64,000 bases of DNA from DATAXI01 sp963756185 (lineage in GTDB: Bacteria > Verrucomicrobiota > Verrucomicrobiia > Chthoniobacterales > Chthoniobacteraceae). Positions 36,341 to 46,010 of the stretch are shown piece by piece. Under the pieces are notes generated by a model. That model ran no database searches, was not told the DNA's origin, and was given only the letters and a program-made list of their open reading frames with translations. Positions within the stretch are counted from its first letter, which is position 1, and each line of letters begins with the position of its first letter. The translations under genes were made by a program, and so were the position numbers. The DNA lies in contig CAVWMS010000002.1 in the NCBI GenBank assembly GCA_963756185.1, positions 124,001 through 188,000 of the forward strand, read 5' to 3'.

Positions 36341-37075
36341 CTAGAATAGTTCGTAACTCAGCACGCTGAGGCAGTAAATGGCCGCGGTCTCGGTGCGCAG
36401 CACGATGGGGCCGAGCGTGATCGGACGGCAGCCGTGGCTTTTGGCCAGGCCGATTTCCGCCGGCGTGAAATCCCCCTCGGGACCGATCAGGATCAGCACG
36501 CTCTTCGGCGGTTTGCCGGCGGTCTCGGCCAGCAGCTTCTTGAGGTGCATGGCGTCGGGTTGCAGCGAGGCGATGAGCATCAAATCGTGACGCACCGGCT
36601 GTGAAAAAAATTCCCGCGGGCTGCGCGGCGGATCAACCCGCGGCAGCCAGTTTTGTCCGCATTGTTTGGCCGCCTCGATGGCCACGGCCTGCCATTTCTG
36701 CTGCTTCTTCGCGGCATCGTCCTCTTCCACCTGGATGACCGTCCGCTCGCTGAGCAGCGGGCAAATGGCCGCGGCCCCCAGCTCGACCGCCTTCTGCACG
36801 ATCAGGTCCATGTTCTTCCCCTTCGGCACCGCCTGGGCCAGCGTAATCTGGCAGCCGATCGGCGCCGACTTTCCCGCCAGCACCTTGCGCAGCGTGACCG
36901 ATTTGCGCGATATGCCGGCGATCTCGACCGTCGCCTCCGCGCCGCGCCCGTTGAAGACGACCGCGCGGTCGCCGGGGTTCATCCGCAGCACGTCGACGGC
37001 GTGATGGGTTTCCGCCTCGTCGAGGGCCAGCGCGTCGATGTTCCAGGATTCGGGAGGAATAAAAAACCGATGCAT
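36341..37075 (-). CDS. rsmE: 16S rRNA m3U1498 methyltransferase RsmE
   Basis: SPOUT-family methyltransferase of 244 residues that methylates U1498 of 16S rRNA. It starts MHRFFIPPESW, has ETHHAVDVLRMNPGD and VFNGRG (N-terminal PUA-like domain), then QAVPKGKNMDLIVQKAVELG. The SAM-binding trefoil knot holds LILIGPEGDFTPAEIGLA and ITLGPIVLRTETAAIYCLSVL. It is the last gene of a minus-strand run behind dnaJ, 40 bp away, an arrangement also known elsewhere. Confidence 0.9.
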   Translation of the reverse strand: MHRFFIPPESWNIDALALDEAETHHAVDVLRMNPGDRAVVFNGRGAEATVEIAGISRKSVTLRKVLAGKSAPIGCQITLAQAVPKGKNMDLIVQKAVELGAAAICPLLSERTVIQVEEDDAAKKQQKWQAVAIEAAKQCGQNWLPRVDPPRSPREFFSQPVRHDLMLIASLQPDAMHLKKLLAETAGKPPKSVLILIGPEGDFTPAEIGLAKSHGCRPITLGPIVLRTETAAIYCLSVLSYELF

Positions 37076-37115
37076 GATGACCGGGTGGAATGAGACGCGG
37101 CGAATGGGCCGGCGT

Positions 37116-38258
37116 CTATCTGAAAAATTCCTTCGCCTTCTCGAAGAAGCCCTTGTGGAGCGGCGTGTTTTCGTCGCCCATCAATTCGGCGAATTCCTCG
37201 AGCTTCTTCCTCTGCTCGGCGTTGAGCCGGGTCGGCACCTCGACCAGCACCAGCACGATAAGATCGCCGCGCACGCCCGAATTGAGGCTGGGCATGCCTT
37301 TGCCGCGCAGCTTGAAGCGCGAGCCTCCCTGCGTGCCCGCCGGGATCTTCAGCGAGGCCTGGCCCTCGAGCGTCGGCACGTGTATCTCGCCGCCGATCGC
37401 CGCGGTGACGAATTTCACCGGCAACTGGCAGAAGAGATTGTCGTCTTCGCGCTCGAAAATTTCGTGCTCCTTCACATGAATGACCACGTAAAGGTCGCCC
37501 GGCGGCCCGCCGCGGATGCCGGCCTCGCCGTTGCGGGACGAGCGGAGGCGGGAGCCATCCTCGATGCCGGCGGGAATCTTCAGCTTGATGCGCGACGTGT
37601 TCTCGATGCGCCCTTCGCCGCCGCACTCCTTGCACGGCCTCTCGACGATCTGGCCCGTGCCGCGGCAGCGCGGGCACGTTTGCGAGACCTGGAAAAAGCC
37701 GCGCGAGGAAATGACCTGGCCGCGCCCGCCGCAGGTGGGGCAGCTCGCCGCGCGCGAGCCGGGCTCCGCGCCGCTGCCGGAGCAGCGCCCGCAGGCGTCC
37801 AGCTTGCTGATCTCGATTTCCTTCTCGCAGCCGGCCGCGGCTTCCTCGAGCCGAATTTGCAAATCGTAGCGCAGGTCGCTGCCGCGGTGGCGCGCCTCGC
37901 GCGTATTGGCGCCGCCGCCGAAAAATTGCTCGAAGATGCCGCCCCCACCCCCCCCGCCGCCGCCAAAGACCTCGCGGAACAGATCGAACGGGTCGTGAAA
38001 TCCGCCGGCGCCGGGGCCGCCGCCCTGGGCGAACGCCGCGTGGCCAAACCGGTCGTAGGCGGCGCGCTTCTGGTCGTCCATCAGCACCTCGTAAGCCTCG
38101 CCCAGCTCCTTGAAGCGATCTTCGGCGTGCGGGTCGCCCGGATTTTTATCCGGGTGAAATTTCACCGCAAGGCGCCGGTACGATTTCTTGATCTCGTCGG
38201 AGGTCGAGGTCCGGGTGACCTCAAGGATTTCGTAATAATCGCGTTTGGTTGCGGCCAT
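37116..38258 (-). CDS. dnaJ: Chaperone protein DnaJ
   Basis: 380-residue type I DnaJ, co-chaperone that stimulates DnaK ATPase. J-domain 1-70 has the HPD motif (residues 35-37). A Gly/Phe-rich linker follows, with an unusually pure run of nine glycines, then four zinc-finger repeats (CGRCSGSG, CPTCGGRG, CPRCRGTG, CKECGGEG). The C-terminal substrate-binding domains have KIPAGIEDGSRLR and KIPAGTQGGSRFKLRGKGMP. It lies 95 bp after grpE on the same strand. Confidence 0.95.
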   Translation of the reverse strand: MAATKRDYYEILEVTRTSTSDEIKKSYRRLAVKFHPDKNPGDPHAEDRFKELGEAYEVLMDDQKRAAYDRFGHAAFAQGGGPGAGGFHDPFDLFREVFGGGGGGGGGIFEQFFGGGANTREARHRGSDLRYDLQIRLEEAAAGCEKEIEISKLDACGRCSGSGAEPGSRAASCPTCGGRGQVISSRGFFQVSQTCPRCRGTGQIVERPCKECGGEGRIENTSRIKLKIPAGIEDGSRLRSSRNGEAGIRGGPPGDLYVVIHVKEHEIFEREDDNLFCQLPVKFVTAAIGGEIHVPTLEGQASLKIPAGTQGGSRFKLRGKGMPSLNSGVRGDLIVLVLVEVPTRLNAEQRKKLEEFAELMGDENTPLHKGFFEKAKEFFR

Positions 38259-38353
38259 GGGCTGCTGTTTTCAAGTGAATCAGCAAAGAAGCACACGCTG
38301 TGCAGAGTGCACGCAAAATCGGCGGCCTCGGCCTCCGTAAATCGCAGCGGAAA

Positions 38354-38890
38354 TCACGGCCCCTTGGAGACGATCACGTTGGCCGGGCGCAGCAGCCTGT
38401 CCTTGAGCTTGTAGCCCTTGCGCACCTGGCGGATCACCTTGCCCTCGGGGACCAGCGGATTGTGCTCCTGGGCGATGGCCTCGTGCAGGTTCGGATCGAA
38501 GGGCTGGCCGGTGGCGTCGATGGCCGTGACGCCAAAATCCGCGAGCAAATCGTTCAATTGCTGGGCAACCATCGACATGCCGGCGAGGATCGGCGAATTT
38601 TTGTCGGAGCCGGCGGCCGCCGCGGCGGCCAGGCCCAACTCGAAATTGTCGACGATCGGGATCAGCCGCTCGAGCAGCGTGCCATTGGCATATTTCACCG
38701 CGTCCTCCTTCTCGCGCGCGGATCGTTTGCGGTAATTCTCGAAGTCGGCCTGGCTGCGCAGCGCCAGGTCGCGGAAGCGCTCGAGGTCGGACTGCAACTG
38801 GGTAAAGGCGCCCTCCTCCGTGCCCTCGGGCTCGGCGGATGGGGCGGGAGCCGGTTTCTCCTTGGGGATTTGCGTTTTTTCGTCGCTCAT
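38354..38890 (-). CDS. grpE: Nucleotide exchange factor GrpE
   Basis: 178 residues. GrpE releases ADP from DnaK. The N-terminal coiled coil (LQSDLERFRDLALRSQADFENYRKRSAREK) is followed by the beta-wing domain with GVTAIDATGQPFDPNLHEAIAQE and VIRQVRKGYKLKDRLLRPANVIV. The ATG at 38890 overlaps the stop of the SpoIIE-type phosphatase (ATGA), so its translation is probably coupled to that regulator, which is unusual for grpE. Confidence 0.93.
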   Translation of the reverse strand: MSDEKTQIPKEKPAPAPSAEPEGTEEGAFTQLQSDLERFRDLALRSQADFENYRKRSAREKEDAVKYANGTLLERLIPIVDNFELGLAAAAAAGSDKNSPILAGMSMVAQQLNDLLADFGVTAIDATGQPFDPNLHEAIAQEHNPLVPEGKVIRQVRKGYKLKDRLLRPANVIVSKGP

Positions 38891-40320
38891 TTTTTTCGGA
38901 TTACGATCAGGGTGATGTCGTCGTTCTGGGGATGATTTCCGATGAAGTCCAGCAAGTCCTCTGTCAAGCGCTTGCGGATGGCTGCCGCGCCTTCCGAGGT
39001 GCTGGCCTGGATCGCCTGGATCATGCGTTTACGCCATATTCGTTGCCCTTGGCGTCGAGCGCCTCGGTGATTCCGTCGGTGTAAAGGATCAGGCAATCGT
39101 CGCTTTCCATCTCGAGGGTGAAGTCGCGGGTGACCCGCTCGAATACGTCTGCCGCTGTCAATACCCAGGGCCATCCCCGGCGGGTTGAGCCGCTGGACGG
39201 TCTGGGTCCTTGCCTGGTAAAGCAGCGGCGCGTCGTGGCCCGCCCGGCAAAGGGTGATGTCGTTGCCGTTCTCGTCGAGGATGAGGTAGGCCATGGAAAT
39301 GAACATGTCTTCCTTTGATATCGGGGTAAATCTGCCGGTTGACCTCGGTTTAATACCTCGGCGGCGCTGGTCTTGCCCATGGCCTCGACCCGCAGGACGC
39401 TGCGGCACATGGCCATGATGAGCGATGCCGGGACCCCTTTGCCCGAGACGTCGGCGATGGCCACGCCCCAGCGCCCCGGCGCCACGCGGATGTAGCCGTA
39501 ATAGTCGCCGCTCATCTGCCGCGCCGGCATGTTGATGCCGTCGATGTCGTAATTGGGCAGGGAGGGCGCCGACGAGGGCAGCAGGATGCGCTGGATCTCC
39601 TGCGCCACCAGGAGGTCCGAGTCCATGCGCTTTTTCTCGTCGGCGACCTGGTAGATCATGGCGTTGTAGAGCGCGAAGGCCGACTGCTCGGCAATTGCCT
39701 TGAACGTTGAGAAATCGGTCTCGGTAAAGGGGGTGCTCATCGGCCCGTTGGCCACGGCGATGACGCCGAGGTTCTGGTGGGCGAAGACCAGCGGCGCCAG
39801 CATGGCGGAGTTGGTTTGCAGCGTGGTGTCGCGCAGAGGGGTCAGGCGCGTATCCTGCGGCAGCAGCAGCACCGCGTCCTGGTCGCGCCAGACTTTGCCG
39901 ACCAGGCCCTCGCCCGGCTCGATGATATGGAGCCGCAGGTAACTCTGGAGCGCCTGCGGCGTGTTCTCGACCTGTTGCATGATCTGCGGCGGCACCTCGA
40001 TGAGCGGCGGGCAGCTTTTCGAGATGAAACGCGCGGCCAGGCCGCGCCCGTCGCGGGTGACGGTGTAGAGCGCGCCGCCATGGGCATCGAGGATGCGGAT
40101 GGCGCTCTCGACGATGAGCCGGTGCAGGTCATCCGGGCGAAGGTCGACGGCGAACGCCTCGCCCAGGCTGTGCAGGAAATCGAACAGGCGCGATTCCTCG
40201 AGCTCGACCTTTCTCGCGCGCCTTGCGCGCCTGGAGCAGTTGGCGGCGAAGCGACCGGTCGCGAAGAAAGAATGTCACACACCCGCCCAACGCCAGGAGA
40301 AGAAGCAGCGGCCACCCCAT
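38887..40320 (-). CDS. GAF-domain SpoIIE/RsbU-type PP2C serine phosphatase (frame-broken)
   Basis: About 478 residues. An N-terminal membrane helix (MGWPLLLLLALGGCVTFFL) precedes a charged linker and a GAF domain (LRPDDLHRLIVESAIRILDAHGGALYTV through PLVFAHQNLGVIAVANGP). The PP2C domain follows: LVAQEIQRILLPSSAPSLP, ARQMSGDYYGYI and GVAIADVSGKGVPASLIMAM, then DDCLILYTDGITEALDAKGNEYG and the end NDDITLIVIRKK. The metal-binding Asp residues are present. Frames shift near 40220, 39350, 39155 and 39030. Such proteins dephosphorylate STAS-type antagonists; a STAS gene lies 10 bp upstream. Confidence 0.8.
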
Positions 40321-40330
40321 GTCGCGTGAG

Positions 40331-40835
40331 CTAGTCGGCCCGATGCAGGTCCTGCTTCAGATACTCGAGTACGTCCTTGAATTTGGTCAGGTTATCCGGA
40401 TCGGCTTCCACCAGGGCCTCGTGGGCCTCGAGCATCGTCTTGGCCTGGGCGGAGCGGTCCGGGGCAGAGGAGGACTCGAGGTCGTTGCGAAGCGCGGGAC
40501 CTTCCTTGGCGCCGCTCGCAGTCCATCGAGAAGAGCTGGTCCAGGCCCAGGTTGGTCAGCAGGTCGTGGTTGCGCTCGTTCAGGTTGACAACCCGCAGGT
40601 TCCCCTGGCCGATCTCGCGCAGCCGCAGCGCGATCATTGCCAGCGTCCCCATGAAGGTCGAATCCATCACGGGGCAATTGCGCAAATCGACGACAAAATC
40701 CCGATGACCGCGATTAACCATCTCCCGGGCGAACTCCTTCACCCCCGCGCTATTGAGAAACGAACCTTTCCCCTCCACCTTGATCCAGACGATCTTGTTG
40801 GAAGTGCCGACGAGAATGGATGAAGGAATGCTCAC
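40331..40835 (-). CDS. STAS-domain anti-anti-sigma factor-like protein
   Basis: STAS domain protein with IVWIKVEGKGSFLNSAGVKEF, then DLRNCPVMDSTFMGTLAMIALRL, where the serine of DST is the usual phosphorylation site. LRVVNLNERNHDLLTNLGLDQLFSM completes the fold. The C-terminal 50 residues, after a frame break near 40515, form a charged helix (AQAKTMLEAHEALVEADPDN) ending in LKQDLHRAD. The start is ambiguous: GTG 40835 (VSIPSSILVG) has a plausible upstream purine run, while the frame is open to 40919. With the phosphatase just downstream it forms a partner-switching pair; no anti-sigma kinase is visible nearby. Confidence 0.75.
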
Positions 40836-40935
40836 CTCAAATTTGGGTCCCTTGGGTTGCTTGAAATATACGGAGTCGATGTTCGGCCTGTCAAACCGCC
40901 TAAAGTGGTTACACACCACCCCTGACGGCCAGGTT

Positions 40936-41478
40936 TCAGTCCCAAAGATAGGATTGCGTCATGCCGACGATCTTCCCGCCCGAGACCAGCAGCGCGCGCC
41001 ACGATACGACCCGGCCATCCTGAATGTAATCGTCGCCGACCACCTGGAACTTGGTTTCCATGGTGCCGCGGGCCAGGCCGTAATCGACTTCCCGGGCCTG
41101 GACGTACGCCCCCAGGTTGGCCTGCCGGTACTCGAAACGCACGGTGATCGGCCCGGCGTCGCGCGGGGCGCGCCAGAAGAAATTGTAATAATTGCCGCGG
41201 CGCTGGATGCGGTCCACGGTGTTGGTGACGGCGCCGTAGTTCACGCGCTGCCGCTCGAAGGAGATCATCTCATCCTGCGTGGGAGTGTTGTACCGCGGAT
41301 CGTTGAGGAATTCCTGGACCTTGCGAAATTGAAAGCGGTTGTCGAGCGCCAGCGGCAGCACGTTCGCATCGACGAGCCGGCGCTGCGGGGTGAAAATCCA
41401 CGACGACGAGTAGGCCATTCCGTGCGCCATGCTCAGCAACAGCAGAGGCGCCAGGATCATGGCCAGTCTCGTTCTCAT
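40936..41478 (-). CDS. Secreted or periplasmic protein of unknown function
   Basis: 180 residues from ATG 41478. The signal peptide is MRTRLAMILAPLLLLSMAHG, cleavage near MAYS. The mature part (WIFTPQRRLVDANVLPLALDNRFQF, then RVNYGAVTNTVDRIQRRGNYYNFFWRA and VRFEYRQANLGAYVQ) looks beta-rich with a conserved aromatic region. I do not recognise a family. It lies upstream of the STAS gene on the same strand, about 100 bp away, and diverges from the MBL-fold gene. Confidence 0.55.
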   Translation of the reverse strand: MRTRLAMILAPLLLLSMAHGMAYSSSWIFTPQRRLVDANVLPLALDNRFQFRKVQEFLNDPRYNTPTQDEMISFERQRVNYGAVTNTVDRIQRRGNYYNFFWRAPRDAGPITVRFEYRQANLGAYVQAREVDYGLARGTMETKFQVVGDDYIQDGRVVSWRALLVSGGKIVGMTQSYLWD

Positions 41479-41486
41479 GGGAGCAA

Positions 41487-42554
41487 TTGAAGCCGGAGGG
41501 CGGGGGTGTGTCAATCGAGGCTTCCGGCGGCCGGGGGCTGGACCTTGCCGCCGGCCCGGACTACCCTTTCGCCTTGATCCCCGTCCGCTTCCATCGCGGG
41601 CTCGAATTGCCCGCGCACGCCCTCTGGCTCGATCCCTGGGAGCGCAAGCCTTTCGTCTTCGTCTCGCACGCGCACAGCGACCACATTGGCAACCACTCGG
41701 AGACCATTCTCTCCGCGCCGACCGCGAAACTGATGCGCGCCCGGCTCGCCGGCAGGCGCATCGAGCATGTGCTCGAATTCGGCGTCGCCGCCGATGTCCG
41801 CGGCCTGCGTGTGACGCTGCTGCCCGCGGGGCACATCCTCGGCTCCGCCCAGTTCTTCCTCGAGGATGGCGGCGATTCGCTGCTCTACACGGGCGATTTC
41901 AAGCTGCGCCCCGGTCTCTCCGCGGAGCCGGCGCAATGGCGCCACGCCGGCACGCTCATCATGGAAACGACGTTCGGTTTGCCCAGGTACCGCTTCCCGC
42001 CCACGGAGGAAATCATGGCGGACATCGTACGCTTCTGCGTCGAGTCCCTGGACGCGGGCCAGACGCCGGTGCTGCTCGGTTATTCGCTGGGCAAAGCCCA
42101 GGAAATCCTCTGCGCGCTGGTCCGCGCCGGCATGAAGCCGATGCTGCACGGCGCGGTTTTCAAGATGACGGAGATTTACCGGAAGCTGCGGCCCGATTTT
42201 CCGTGCGGGTACGAGGAATTTGACCCGGGGCAAATCGCCGGAAAGGTGCTCATCTGCCCGCCGGGCGTGGTGCGCGCCAGCACGATCGGGCGCATCGAGA
42301 ATCGCCGCACGGCCATGCTCACGGGCTGGGCGGTCGAGCCGGGCGCGCGATATCGCTACGGCTGCGACGCGGCGTTCCCGCTTTCCGACCATGCCGATTA
42401 CACAGACCTGCTGCGCTACGTCGAATTGGTGAACCCGGAGCGCGTCCTCACGCTCCACGGTTTTGCCTCGGAATTTGCCGCCGACCTCCGCCGCCGCGGC
42501 CTCGAGGCCTGGGCGCTGACCGGCGAGAACCAACTGGAACTCAACCTGGCCTGA
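41487..42554 (+). CDS. MBL-fold/beta-CASP-like exonuclease-type hydrolase
   Basis: Metallo-beta-lactamase fold protein, up to 355 residues, starting TTG 41487 or a later start. Zinc-binding motif HAHSDHIGNH is near residue 60. LLPAGHILGSAQFFLE supplies the next ligand and LYTGDFKLRPG the bridging Asp. METTFGLPRYRFPP, GYSLGKAQEIL and SDHADYTDLLRYVELVNPERVLTLHG complete the nuclease core. This resembles the ligase-associated exonuclease group that works with an ATP-dependent ligase and helicase in DNA repair. No ligase or helicase partner is seen in the window. Confidence 0.72.
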   Translation: MKPEGGGVSIEASGGRGLDLAAGPDYPFALIPVRFHRGLELPAHALWLDPWERKPFVFVSHAHSDHIGNHSETILSAPTAKLMRARLAGRRIEHVLEFGVAADVRGLRVTLLPAGHILGSAQFFLEDGGDSLLYTGDFKLRPGLSAEPAQWRHAGTLIMETTFGLPRYRFPPTEEIMADIVRFCVESLDAGQTPVLLGYSLGKAQEILCALVRAGMKPMLHGAVFKMTEIYRKLRPDFPCGYEEFDPGQIAGKVLICPPGVVRASTIGRIENRRTAMLTGWAVEPGARYRYGCDAAFPLSDHADYTDLLRYVELVNPERVLTLHGFASEFAADLRRRGLEAWALTGENQLELNLA

Positions 42555-42574
42555 AGAAGAGCGCAACTTCCGCA

Positions 42575-43622
42575 TCAAGCTTTTGCCCAGACCGCATCCC
42601 GTCCCCCGCGCTGGCAGCGAATGGCCCCCTCGCGCCGCATTTGCGCCAGTGTCCGGTTGATGGTCGCCTGGCTGACACCGGGGCATGCGCGCTTGACCTC
42701 GCCGACGCGAAATTCCTCCGGCAGCCGCCGCACGGTATCGACGATCATCTCGCGCTTCGCCCCATGGCGCACGGTGATGGCGCCGATCCGTTTCTCGAAT
42801 TCGCGGTAGCACCCCAGCATCACCACGCCGAGAAAATATTCCCACCACGGGACAAGGCTGTGATTCCCCTCGTGCCAGCCCTGCGAGGAGGAGAGCAGCG
42901 TGTCGTAGTAGGAGCGTTTGGTGCGCTCGACCATCTGCTCGAGGCTGATGAAGCGCCCCACCTCGTAGCCCGCGTGGTAAAGCAGCAGCAGCGTCAACAG
43001 CCGCGCCGTGCGACCGTTGCCGTCGAGGAAGGGATGGATGCAGAGAAAATCGAGAACGTACGCGGGAATCAGCAGCAGCGGCTCGACCGCGCCGGCCGCG
43101 CCGCATCTCCTGGAAGCGCCCGTGCAATTCCTCCATGGCCATCGGTGTCTCGCGCGCGGAAACCGGCTTGAAGCGCAGCCGTTTCGAGCCATCGGGCATC
43201 GTTTCGGTGATTTCGTTGTCGGCGTGTTTCCACTCGCCTCCGCGCCCGGTCGAGAAGCGGTAAAGGTCCTCGTGCACCTGCAGCACGAAAGCGGTCGTAA
43301 AATGCATGTGCTGGGCCTTGACGTGGATGTTTTGCAGCACGTCGCGGTAGCCGGCGATCTCCTGCTCGGGCCGGTTCCGCGGCCTGGACCGGTGCGCCAC
43401 GATATCCGCGATGCGATCGTGCGGCGCCACCACCCCTTCGATGCGGTTGGAAGACTCGGTGCTCTCTATCTCGGCGGCATGCTGCAGCGCCTTGAGGACC
43501 TGGGGAGCCTGCTCGGTGTAAAGCTGCTGGCGGCCCTTGTATTCGCCCAATTGGCGGATGGTCTGGAGGAGCCCCTGGGAAAGGGGTTGCCGCTCGATGA
43601 GGCCATTGAGAAAGGATCGCAT
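42575..43622 (-). CDS. Fic-domain protein with built-in inhibitory motif
   Basis: About 349 residues. An N-terminal DUF4172-like region (MRSFLNGLIERQPLSQGLL) includes the inhibitory helix motif ESSNRIEGV (about residues 56-64, S/T-x-x-x-E-G type), which normally blocks AMP transfer. The Fic core motif HPFLDGNGRTARLL carries the catalytic His. A C-terminal winged-helix-like domain (FRVGEVKRACPGVSQATINRTL) may bind DNA and self-regulate. One extra base near 43107 breaks the frame. Fic enzymes add AMP to Tyr, Thr or Ser of target proteins; the target is unknown. Confidence 0.82.
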
Positions 43623-43775
43623 GAGGCGTTAATATGATCATTTCTCTGGAAATGATCAAGTTAACATCTCCTTTTCTTCTTTTTATGCTCGTTTCCAATC
43701 ATCCCCCACCCCCATTTTTATTTGCTCGTTTGCCGCGCTTGCGCATTGCCGGAGAGGACGCTACGAAAATTCTCC

Positions 43776-44858
43776 GTGCAAAGTATTATCGCGCATGCCC
43801 CCGGACGCGTTGAACTCCTGGGTAACCACACCGATTACAACCAGGGTGTCGTCCTTTCCGCCGCCATCGACCATGGGGTGACCGTCCATGGTGGCGCCCG
43901 CAACGACGGGCAGATCGTGCTCACCTCGCAGGCGCTGGATAAACGGCTGAGCGTCCCTGTAAAGGGCTTCCAGAAGCAATCGGAGGAATCCTGGGCCAAC
44001 TACGCCCTGGGCGTGGTGCAGGTGTTCGCCAGCCGCGGATTCGAGATCAGCGGATTCGAGATGGAAATCGTGAGCGACCTGCCCATCGGCGCCGGGCTGT
44101 CGAGCTCCGCCGCGATCGAAGTGGCGACGGCGACATTTCTCAGGAAGCTGTTTCACTGGCAGATCGAGCCGCTGGACCTGGCGAAATATTGCAGGCAGGC
44201 GGAAAATGAATTTGTGGGCGTAAATTGCGGGCTGCTCGACCAGGTATCGTCGGTGTTCGGCAAGAGGAACGCGTCGATCTTCCTCGATTGCCGTGAGGAG
44301 ACGGTGCAGACGATCCCGTTTCCCGATGACCTGGCGCTGCTGATTACGCACTCGGGCGTGAAGCACGCGCTGGTGGGCAGCGAGTACAACGAGCGCCGGG
44401 AACAATGTTTCAGCGCGGCGAAGAAGCTCGGCGTGGCCGCGCTGCGCGATGTGACCTCCGGCGAGCTCGAGGACTCGCGCGACAAGCTGACCAATCTCGA
44501 GTACCGGCGCGCAGGGCACGTGGTGGGCGAGATCGAGCGGGTTAACCAGGGAATCGAATTCCTGCGCACGGGCAACGCGCGCGGGTTCGGAGAGCTGATG
44601 TTTGCGTCGCACGAAAGTTCCCGGACTAATTTCGAGAACAGCACGGACGAGCTGGACGTGCTGGTGCACATCGCGCGCGAGGATGACTTCGTGCACGGCT
44701 CGCGCCTGACCGGCGGCGGCTTCGGCGGCGCCACGGTGTCGCTCATCGAGGCGAAGGAGGCCGAGCACATCGCAGACAGGATTTCGGAGAAGTATAAAAA
44801 GGAAACCGGCATCGAGTGCCGCACCTTTCTCTGCGAGATCGACGACGGGGCGCGCTAG
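43776..44858 (+). CDS. galK: Galactokinase
   Basis: GHMP-family kinase of 360 residues from GTG 43776 (VQSIIAHAPGRVELLGNHTDYN). The galactokinase signature GRVELLGNHTDYNQG is at about residues 10-24, the ATP loop LPIGAGLSSSAAIEV near residue 105, and the motif RLTGGGFGGATVSL is at the C-terminus. The family-defining asparagine-histidine-threonine-aspartate segment is intact. No gal-epimerase or transferase gene is adjacent. The longer frame from 43722 lacks homology. Confidence 0.85.
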   Translation: MQSIIAHAPGRVELLGNHTDYNQGVVLSAAIDHGVTVHGGARNDGQIVLTSQALDKRLSVPVKGFQKQSEESWANYALGVVQVFASRGFEISGFEMEIVSDLPIGAGLSSSAAIEVATATFLRKLFHWQIEPLDLAKYCRQAENEFVGVNCGLLDQVSSVFGKRNASIFLDCREETVQTIPFPDDLALLITHSGVKHALVGSEYNERREQCFSAAKKLGVAALRDVTSGELEDSRDKLTNLEYRRAGHVVGEIERVNQGIEFLRTGNARGFGELMFASHESSRTNFENSTDELDVLVHIAREDDFVHGSRLTGGGFGGATVSLIEAKEAEHIADRISEKYKKETGIECRTFLCEIDDGAR

Positions 44859-44950
44859 GATTTGCCTGGGCAGCGCGACGGCGGGCCGGCGTTTCCCGCT
44901 CTGGCATTCCCCGCTGCCGTGCGTATACTGATCTCCCCGAACGCATCACC

Positions 44951-45850
44951 ATGGACCGCCTGGACAAAATAACCGACGCCATTCTCGCCTCGTACGAGAC
45001 CGGCGGCGGCATCAATAACATCGACGGCTCGAACCTCCCGTCGAAGCGCTCGATCGCGTCCATCTGCGAAGATCTGCTCCAGCTTCTTTTTCCCGGCTTC
45101 CACGACCAGGAACCGATCCATTCGAATCACCTCCGCCGCGCGACCAGCTACCGGGTCCAGAGCGTCGCCGACCGGCTCGAGGACGAAATCTGCAAGAGCC
45201 TGCGGCTCGACCGGCCCGATTGCCCGAAGCTCGAGGCGGAAGGTATCCTCTGCCAGTTCATGCGCGAGCTGCCCGCCATTCGCGAGCTGCTGCGCACCGA
45301 CGTGGAGGCCGCCTACAACGGCGATCCCTCGGCGTCCAGCCGGGACGAGGTGATCGTCTCCTATCCCTTCGTCGAGGCCATCGCGATCCAGCGGATGGCG
45401 CACGTGCTTTACCAGAAAAACCTGCCGCTGCTCCCGCGCATCATGACGGAGTGGGCGCACTCGCGCACCGGCACCGACATCCATCCCGGCGCGAAGATCG
45501 GCGAGTATTTCTTCATCGACCACTGCACCGGCACGGTCATCGGCGAGACGTGCGAAATCGGCTCGCGCGTGAAGATGTACCAGGGCGTTTCGTTGATCGC
45601 GCGGTCGCTGGCCGGCGGCCAGCAATTGCGCGGCACCAAGCGCCATCCCACCATCGAGGACGGCGTGACCATTTACGCCGGCACCACGATCATGGGCGGC
45701 GACACCGTCATCGGCGCCGGCAGCACCATCGGGGCGAATGTCTTCCTGACGCATTCCATTCCGCCGCGCTCGCTGGTGTTCTACGAGGAGAAGCAGTTGC
45801 AGATCCTCGACAAGGACAGGCGCGACGCCGCGCTGGACTGGATGATATGA
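44951..45850 (+). CDS. cysE: Serine O-acetyltransferase
   Basis: First committed step of cysteine synthesis, 299 residues. The start ATG 44951 gives MDRLDKITDAIL. An N-terminal alpha-helical domain is followed by AYNGDPSASSRDEVIVSYPFVEAIAIQRMAH and a left-handed beta-helix: GTDIHPGAKIGEYFFIDHCTGTVIGETCEIG, RHPTIEDGVTIYAG and GDTVIGAGSTIGANVFLTHSI. It is longer than E. coli CysE (273) and resembles EpsC-type enzymes. The next gene makes a cysteine desulfurase, a direct user of cysteine. Confidence 0.9.
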   Translation: MDRLDKITDAILASYETGGGINNIDGSNLPSKRSIASICEDLLQLLFPGFHDQEPIHSNHLRRATSYRVQSVADRLEDEICKSLRLDRPDCPKLEAEGILCQFMRELPAIRELLRTDVEAAYNGDPSASSRDEVIVSYPFVEAIAIQRMAHVLYQKNLPLLPRIMTEWAHSRTGTDIHPGAKIGEYFFIDHCTGTVIGETCEIGSRVKMYQGVSLIARSLAGGQQLRGTKRHPTIEDGVTIYAGTTIMGGDTVIGAGSTIGANVFLTHSIPPRSLVFYEEKQLQILDKDRRDAALDWMI

Positions 45851-45855
45851 GAGAG

Positions 45856-46008
45856 AATGGCAGATTGCTGATGTGAGATTGCTGATTGGCAGAGTGCGCG
45901 CCACACGCTGGACGTGGCTTCAGGTCAATCATTCGACTCATCTCAACCGCCGCCTTCGGCGGCATTTATTTCAATCAGCAATCTGACATCAGCAATTTGC
46001 AATTCTGC
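45856..46008. repeat. Inverted pair of AATCAGCAATCT-type repeats with inner hairpin
   Basis: The right element (45972-46008) reads CAATCAGCAATCTGACATCA followed by GCAATTTGCAATTCTGC. The left one (about 45856-45892) is its near complement (GCAGATTGCTGATGTGAGATT then GCTGATTGGC). Between them GCCGCC-TTC-GGCGGC (45949-45963) followed by ATTTATTT is a terminator-like hairpin. A third copy of the right element lies at 54042-54074. Confidence 0.65.
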
Positions 46009-46010
46009 CC

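Noticed and set aside
37038..38414. 458-codon open frame on the plus strand
   Set aside because: Antisense to dnaJ, Ala/Arg-rich, no motif.
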